Of a stretch of 10,807 nt of DNA, positions 6,534 through 10,807 are shown piece by piece. Position numbers and translations under genes: made by a program. The DNA comes from a bacterium. GTDB taxonomy: Bacteria; Desulfobacterota; GWC2-55-46; DRQE01. Position 1 is the stretch's first letter, and the number at the start of each line of letters is the position of its first letter. The notes under the pieces are model-generated. The model was given only the letters and a program-made list of their open reading frames with translations. It ran no database searches and was not told the origin of the DNA. The stretch is from the NCBI GenBank assembly GCA_027017505.1, contig JALUQR010000132.1:1-10807 (forward strand). Reading direction: 5' to 3'.

Positions 6534-8698
6534 CAGAGGAGAAGAAGACAGATAAACCAAAGATAGAGGAGAAGAGGATAAGCTCAAGGGTCATAAGGAG
6601 GCGTGTGTCCAGGCCCCAGCCTGTTGAGGCAAAGCCCGAAAAGAAGGAGGCCCAGCCCAGAAAGGCACGCAGAATATCCCAGAGACCAAAGAGGAAAGAA
6701 CCCACAGCAGTGCTTAAGGAAAAGAAGAAACAGCCCGTAGTGGTTGAAGAGGCTACACCTGTGGTTGAGGTGCCAGATAAAGAGGTGAAGGTCTTCGAGG
6801 AGGAGAAGAAAAAAACCGAGAAGGGCTTTGTCAAAAGGGAGCCGAGAAAGAAGCTCTACGAGCCGAAGGAAATTGCCCGTAAGATTCAGCCACCGAAGCA
6901 GGCCCGTGAGGCCAGAAAAACCGAGCTTGTAAAGCCCAGGGCTGAAAAGAGGGTCATAAGGATAGAGGAGGCCATAAGTGTGTCCGAGCTGTCGCAGAGG
7001 CTGGGTGTGAAGGCAAGCGAGATAATAAAGAAGCTTATGAGCCTGGGTATAATGGCAACCCTTAACCAGCTTATAGATGCAGATGCAGCAGGGCTTGTCG
7101 CCCAGGACTACGGCTACGAGGTGGAGAATGTTGCCCTTGAGGAGGAAAGCCTCATAGAGGCAGAGCTTGAGGGCAGAGAGGTGGAGCTTAAGCCCAGGGC
7201 ACCTGTGGTAACGGTTATGGGACATGTGGACCACGGAAAGACCTCGCTTCTTGACGCCATAAGAAGGACAAATGTTGCGGGCGTAGAGGCAGGAGGCATC
7301 ACCCAGCACATAGGTGCCTACCATGTGCACCTTGAAAAGGGCGATATAACCTTCCTCGATACCCCTGGACACGAGGCATTCACCGCCATGAGGGCAAGGG
7401 GAGCAAAGGTTACAGACATTGTGGTGCTCGTTGTTGCAGCAGATGATGGGGTGATGCCACAGACAGTGGAAGCCATAAACCACGCAAAGGCAGCAGGTGT
7501 GCCCATCATAGTGGCCATAAACAAGATAGACCTGCCACAGGCACAGCCCGAAAAGGTCAAACAACAGCTTTCAGACTACGGCCTCATACCAGAAGAATGG
7601 GGTGGAGATACCATATATGTGGAAGTTTCCGCAAAAAAGGGACTGCACATAAAGGAACTGCTCGAGATGATACTGCTTCAGGCAGAGATGCTGGAACTTA
7701 AGGCAGCAGAGGATGTGCCTGCAAGAGGGGTGATAATAGAGTCAAAGCTCGATAAGGGCAGAGGCCCTGTTGCAACGGTGCTCGTGCAGAACGGAAGGCT
7801 CCGTGTGGGTTCAGCATTCGTTGCAGGCGTGCACTACGGCAGAATAAGGGCAATGATAGATGACAGGGGCAAAAGAATAGAGGAGGCAGGCCCGTCCATG
7901 CCAGTGGAGATACTGGGGCTGTCAGGTCTGCCAGATGCAGGCGATACCCTCGCAGTGGTAAAGGATGAGGCAACCGCAAAACAGATTGCCCTTATAAGAG
8001 AAAGAAAACGGGCAGAAAAGGAACGCGCAAAAACAGCCAAGATAAGCCTTTCAGAACTCTACGACAAGATAAACAGGGGTGAGGTAAAAGAGCTCAATGT
8101 TATAATAAAGGCAGATGTGCACGGCTCCATAGAGGCGGTAAAGGAGGCCCTCTCCAAACTTTCCACAGATAAGGTGGCCATAAAGGTGATACACAGCGCA
8201 GTTGGCGGGGTCAACGAGGGTGATATAATGCTCGCCTCTGCATCAAATGCCATAATCATAGGGTTCAATGTAAGGGCAGACTCAAAGGCATCCCAGCTGG
8301 CAGAGACCGAAAAGGTGGATATAAGAATCTACAACATCATCTACGATCTCATAGACGATGTGAAGAAGGCCATGGAGGGACTTCTGGAACCTGTCGTAAG
8401 AGAAGAGGTGCTCGGCAAGGCAGAGATAAGGGAGGTCTTCAGGATTCCCAGGGTTGGAAACATTGCAGGCTGTTATGTCACAGAGGGTAGAATGCTCAGG
8501 GGAGCAAGGGTAAGGCTTATAAGGGACAACATAGTCATATATGACGGAAAGATAGGCTCCCTCAGACGCTTCAAGGAGGATGTGAAAGAGGTGCAAACAG
8601 GCTACGAGTGTGGAATAGGTATCGAGGGATATAACGATATAAAGGTGGGAGATGTGCTCGAGGCCTATGAGCTGAGGGAGGAGGCTGCAAGACTTTAA
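6530..8698 (+). CDS. infB: Translation initiation factor IF-2
   Basis: IF-2 is a GTPase that brings fMet-tRNA to the 30S subunit and promotes 50S joining. The 722-residue protein begins with a long low-complexity basic and acidic region (about 1-140, rich in K, R, E and P). An IF2_N domain follows (about 142-197, VIRIEEAISVSELSQRLG). The G domain carries G1 GHVDHGKT (231-238), G2 GGIT (255-258), G3 DTPGHE (277-282), G4 NKID (331-334) and G5 SAKKG (367-371). Beta-barrel domains II and IV flank the IF2 domain III and complete the protein; none is missing. Length is close to that of Bacillus IF-2 and shorter than the E. coli long form. The ATG overlaps the ylxR stop (ATGA) and is preceded by GGGGAAGAG. 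No gene for an L7Ae-like protein sits between ylxR and infB, unlike in many Firmicutes. Confidence 0.97.
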   Translation: MTEEKKTDKPKIEEKRISSRVIRRRVSRPQPVEAKPEKKEAQPRKARRISQRPKRKEPTAVLKEKKKQPVVVEEATPVVEVPDKEVKVFEEEKKKTEKGFVKREPRKKLYEPKEIARKIQPPKQAREARKTELVKPRAEKRVIRIEEAISVSELSQRLGVKASEIIKKLMSLGIMATLNQLIDADAAGLVAQDYGYEVENVALEEESLIEAELEGREVELKPRAPVVTVMGHVDHGKTSLLDAIRRTNVAGVEAGGITQHIGAYHVHLEKGDITFLDTPGHEAFTAMRARGAKVTDIVVLVVAADDGVMPQTVEAINHAKAAGVPIIVAINKIDLPQAQPEKVKQQLSDYGLIPEEWGGDTIYVEVSAKKGLHIKELLEMILLQAEMLELKAAEDVPARGVIIESKLDKGRGPVATVLVQNGRLRVGSAFVAGVHYGRIRAMIDDRGKRIEEAGPSMPVEILGLSGLPDAGDTLAVVKDEATAKQIALIRERKRAEKERAKTAKISLSELYDKINRGEVKELNVIIKADVHGSIEAVKEALSKLSTDKVAIKVIHSAVGGVNEGDIMLASASNAIIIGFNVRADSKASQLAETEKVDIRIYNIIYDLIDDVKKAMEGLLEPVVREEVLGKAEIREVFRIPRVGNIAGCYVTEGRMLRGARVRLIRDNIVIYDGKIGSLRRFKEDVKEVQTGYECGIGIEGYNDIKVGDVLEAYELREEAARL

Positions 8699-8711
8699 AG
8701 ACCACGACACC

Positions 8712-9026
8712 ATGGTTGTGGGAATATGTCACATAGGGGTGGTGATTCACGACAACCACTCTCTAAAGGGCAAACGCAAGGTGCTAAAGAGGGTGCTTGA
8801 GGGTGTGAAGAACAGATTCAATGTGAGTATCTCAGAGGTGGGTGCCCAGGATATGTGGCAGAGGGCAGAGATAGGGTTCACAGCGGTGGGAAGCTCAAAA
8901 CAGGTGGTTAACTCCACCATAGATAAGGTGCTCAACTTCATAGAGGGCATGCACCTTGTGGACATAGTGGAACAGGAGGTGGAGTTCATAAACTGCCCAC
9001 TGCTTAAGGGCAGATACCATATATGA
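8712..9026 (+). CDS. YlxP-like DUF503 family protein
   Basis: A 104-residue protein of the DUF503 (YlxP) family, a small alpha/beta protein often found between infB and rbfA. Its biochemical role is not established; the steady neighbourhood suggests a link to ribosome assembly or translation. Typical family features are the opening strand MVVGICHIGVVIHDNHSLKG, the basic KGKRKVLKRVLEGVKNRFNVSISEVG segment (about 19-44) and the middle WQRAEIGFTAVGS (about 49-61). There is no signal peptide or membrane segment. It starts 13 bp after the infB stop at an ATG without a clear Shine-Dalgarno, so coupling to infB translation is likely. Its TGA overlaps the rbfA start. Confidence 0.88.
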   Translation: MVVGICHIGVVIHDNHSLKGKRKVLKRVLEGVKNRFNVSISEVGAQDMWQRAEIGFTAVGSSKQVVNSTIDKVLNFIEGMHLVDIVEQEVEFINCPLLKGRYHI

Positions 9027-9379
9027 TGACCGTACACTCAAGAAAAGAAAGGGTTGAGCATCTGCTCAAAGAAGAGATAGCCCTCATGCTCATGCGGGGA
9101 GAGATAAAAGACCCCAGGATCGGGTTTGTTACCATAACGCGGGTGAGGATGAGCAAAGATCTAAAAAAAGCACGGGTGTTTTTCAGCATGATGGGCTCAC
9201 AGGATGAGATAGCCCTGTCAAAACAGGGGCTCAACAGTGCCCGTGCGTTTATAAAAAGAGAGCTCGCAAGAAGACTTGCACTGAAACACATACCTGCTGT
9301 GAGCTTCGAATACGACGATACCCTTGACTACGCAGACCACATAGAAAGGGTGCTCAGAAGGATAAAAGAGGAGGATTGA
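9023..9379 (+). CDS. rbfA: 30S ribosome-binding factor RbfA
   Basis: RbfA binds near the 16S rRNA 5' helix and promotes late 30S maturation, notably in the cold. The 118-residue protein is a single KH-type domain of normal family length. It shows the N-terminal helix RKERVEHLLKEEIALML, the strand KDPRIGFVTITRVRMSKDLK (about 30-49), ARVFFSM, and the C-terminal part with LNSARAFIKRELARRLALKH and IPAVSFEYDDTLDYADHIERV. Two adjacent ATGs are possible, 9023 (overlapping the upstream stop as ATGA) and 9026; I kept the first because of the overlap, and the choice changes one residue. A weak AAGGGCAG lies upstream. The TGA stop overlaps the next gene's ATG. Confidence 0.94.
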   Translation: MMTVHSRKERVEHLLKEEIALMLMRGEIKDPRIGFVTITRVRMSKDLKKARVFFSMMGSQDEIALSKQGLNSARAFIKRELARRLALKHIPAVSFEYDDTLDYADHIERVLRRIKEED

Positions 9380-10356
9380 TGAATACCACATTCAGCAAGG
9401 CCATAGAGGAGATTAAAAGGGGCAGAAGGTTTCTCGTCATATCACATGTAAACCCTGAAGGCGATGCGGTTGGCTCTCTGCTGGGGCTTTCGCTGGCACT
9501 TAAAGAGGCAGGTAAAGATGTGGTTGCCTATCTGGAAGACCCCGTGCCAGCACTCTTCAGATTTCTTCCAGGCAGTAACGAGGTTGTCCACAGCCTTGAG
9601 GGCATGGAACCCTTTGATGCAACCTTTGCAGTTGACTGTGGCCAGTTCGGGCGCCTGGGCAAGGGGTTTGCAACCTTCAAGGGCAGGGGAACACTCATAA
9701 ACATAGACCACCACAAGACAAACGACCACTTCGGAGATATAAACATAATAGTGCCAGAGGCAAGTGCAGCAGGAGAGATAGTGTTTGACCTCCTTAAAGA
9801 GGCAGGCCTTAGGATAACAGAGGATGTTGCGGTAAACCTCTATGTCGCTATACACACGGATACTGGCTCCTTTCGTTACAGCTCCTCCACACCCGAGGCC
9901 TTCAGAAAGGCAGGTGAGCTTGTACGCCTCGGTGCAGACCCCTGGAAGATAGCAAGCAGGGTGTACGAGAACCATCCGCTTAAACGGTTCAGACTCCTTC
10001 AGGAAGCCCTCTCAACACTGGAGGTAAAGGACGAGGGCAGAATAGCGGTGCTCACCATAACGCAGGATATGCTAAAAAGGGTTAACGGCACAAAAGACCT
10101 CGTGGATGGCTTCGTAAACTATGCAAGGGCTGTGGAGGGTGTGGAGGTGGGTGTGCTTCTAAGAGAGTGTGGCAGGGATGAGTACAAGATAAGCCTCAGG
10201 GCAAAGGGAGATGTGGATGTATCAAAGGTTGCAGAGAAGTTCGGCGGTGGAGGGCATCCCCACGCAGCAGGATGCAACATAAAGGGCTCACTCGAGGAGG
10301 TAAAAGAAAAGATAGTGAATGAACTTAAAGAGGCCATCATGGGAGGTGTGCATTGA
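9379..10356 (+). CDS. nrnA: DHH family nanoRNase/pAp phosphatase (NrnA-like)
   Basis: DHH-DHHA1 phosphoesterases of this type degrade 2-5 nt RNAs (nanoRNase) and often dephosphorylate pAp, with a di-manganese centre. The 325-residue protein has motif I SHVNPEGDAVGS (22-33), a motif II aspartate in FAVDCGQFGR, the DHH triad IDHHKT (D110, H111, H112), DTGSF (161-165), and a C-terminal DHHA1 domain with FGGGGHPHAAGC (288-299) for substrate binding. In motif I the usual first aspartate of PDGDA is glutamate (E27). That is a conservative change, but it may affect metal binding. I chose ATG 9379, which overlaps the rbfA stop (TGATG); TTG 9376 would add one residue. GAGGAGG just upstream inside rbfA serves as ribosome-binding site. 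NrnA versus the close RecJ-like or c-di-nucleotide-cleaving relatives cannot be separated by sequence alone; the rbfA-truB position favours NrnA. Confidence 0.9.
   Translation: MNTTFSKAIEEIKRGRRFLVISHVNPEGDAVGSLLGLSLALKEAGKDVVAYLEDPVPALFRFLPGSNEVVHSLEGMEPFDATFAVDCGQFGRLGKGFATFKGRGTLINIDHHKTNDHFGDINIIVPEASAAGEIVFDLLKEAGLRITEDVAVNLYVAIHTDTGSFRYSSSTPEAFRKAGELVRLGADPWKIASRVYENHPLKRFRLLQEALSTLEVKDEGRIAVLTITQDMLKRVNGTKDLVDGFVNYARAVEGVEVGVLLRECGRDEYKISLRAKGDVDVSKVAEKFGGGGHPHAAGCNIKGSLEEVKEKIVNELKEAIMGGVH
10342..10346 (+). promoter_or_regulatory. Ribosome-binding site of truB
   Basis: GGAGG lies inside the nrnA end, 6 nt before the TTG at 10353. It supports a TTG start for truB that overlaps the nrnA stop codon. 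Confidence 0.75.
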
Positions 10357-10807
10357 AACTTACAGATGGAGTGCTGGTTATAGACAAACCAAAGGGGCTT
10401 ACATCACACCAGGTTGTGATGAGGATAAAAAAGAGCCTTTCTGCACGAAAGGTGGGACATCTGGGAACACTTGACCCCATAGCCCGAGGTGTACTGCCAC
10501 TGGTCATAAACAGGGCAACAAAGTATGCAGAACTCCTACAGCAGGGAAGCAAACTCTACGATACGGTACTCAAACTCGGCGAGGTTACCGACACATACGA
10601 TGCAGACGGAAAACTCACAGAGTGTCATCCCGTTGAGGGCATAAAAGAGGAGGACATAACAAAGGTTATAGAGGGGTTTAAGGGCAAAATCAAACAGATT
10701 CCACCCATGTACTCTGCGGTAAAGATTGGCGGGGTAAGGCTCTACAGGCTTGCAAGAAAGGGTATGGTGGTGAAAAGAGAACCCAAGGAGGTTGAGATAT
10801 ATTCCAT
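10353..10807 (+). CDS. truB: tRNA pseudouridine(55) synthase TruB, 5' part
   Basis: TruB makes pseudouridine 55 in the T-loop of tRNAs and also acts as a tRNA chaperone. About 151 codons are present before the window ends. The opening KLTDGVLVIDKPKGLTSHQV, the catalytic motif KVGHLGTLDPIARGVLPL with the nucleophile at D41, and LYDTVLKLGEVTDTYDADGK are clear TruB signatures, followed by IPPMYSAVKIGGVRLYRLARKG. The start is a TTG whose bases overlap the nrnA TGA, with GGAGG 6 nt upstream; no ATG fits the family N-terminus. The motif reads ARGVLPLVINRATK where many TruBs have ATGVLP and GRATK; the catalytic aspartate is intact. The C-terminal PUA-like part is off the window. It is the last visible gene of the rimP operon. 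Confidence 0.94.
   Translation, partial: MKLTDGVLVIDKPKGLTSHQVVMRIKKSLSARKVGHLGTLDPIARGVLPLVINRATKYAELLQQGSKLYDTVLKLGEVTDTYDADGKLTECHPVEGIKEEDITKVIEGFKGKIKQIPPMYSAVKIGGVRLYRLARKGMVVKREPKEVEIYS

Noticed and set aside
6584..7564. A 326-codon open frame on the minus strand, opposite infB
   Set aside because: It mirrors the infB N-terminal and G domains, has no recognisable domain and is rich in Cys, Leu and Tyr. It is an antisense shadow.

Overview
The window is a compact bacterial chromosomal segment with two divergent gene sets. Coding strands are rich in A and G, isoleucine is often ATA, and arginine is mostly AGG or AGA. That style is common in thermophilic or anaerobic bacteria. The gene order, the helix-hairpin-helix tail on NusA and the presence of PPDK would fit a Nitrospirota- or Desulfobacterota-like organism. 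The lineage is an inference from style and order only. There are no phage, insertion-sequence, CRISPR or tRNA/rRNA features.

Minus strand (1-4168): ppdK (complete pyruvate, phosphate dikinase) is followed, after a 122-bp gap, by the 5' part of smc (chromosome condensation ATPase). The gap holds a perfect 11-bp inverted repeat with a 2-bp centre, just upstream of smc. The smc frame stops after 407 codons, but an SMC-like coiled coil continues in the next frame to the window edge. This is an apparent one-base frameshift: an indel, a sequencing error or, less likely, recoding.

Divergent intergenic region (4169-4462, 294 bp): the ppdK ribosome-binding site and leader lie on the left. On the right are a TATAAT-type promoter and a structured plus-strand leader that ends in a strong intrinsic terminator 24 bp before rimP. 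The leader contains alternating copies of AAGTGG and CCACTT that can pair in mutually exclusive ways, so it looks like a transcription attenuator for the downstream operon.

Plus strand (4463-10807): the conserved translation and transcription operon rimP-nusA-ylxR-infB-ylxP(DUF503)-rbfA-nrnA-truB, with truB cut by the window end. The genes abut or overlap at most junctions. Together they mature the 30S subunit (RimP, RbfA), initiate translation (IF-2), control elongation and termination of transcription (NusA), modulate RNase P (YlxR), degrade nanoRNA (NrnA) and modify tRNA (TruB).

I found no gene set that looks like an undescribed biological system. The observations most worth checking are the candidate attenuator before rimP, the smc frameshift and the palindrome at the smc promoter.
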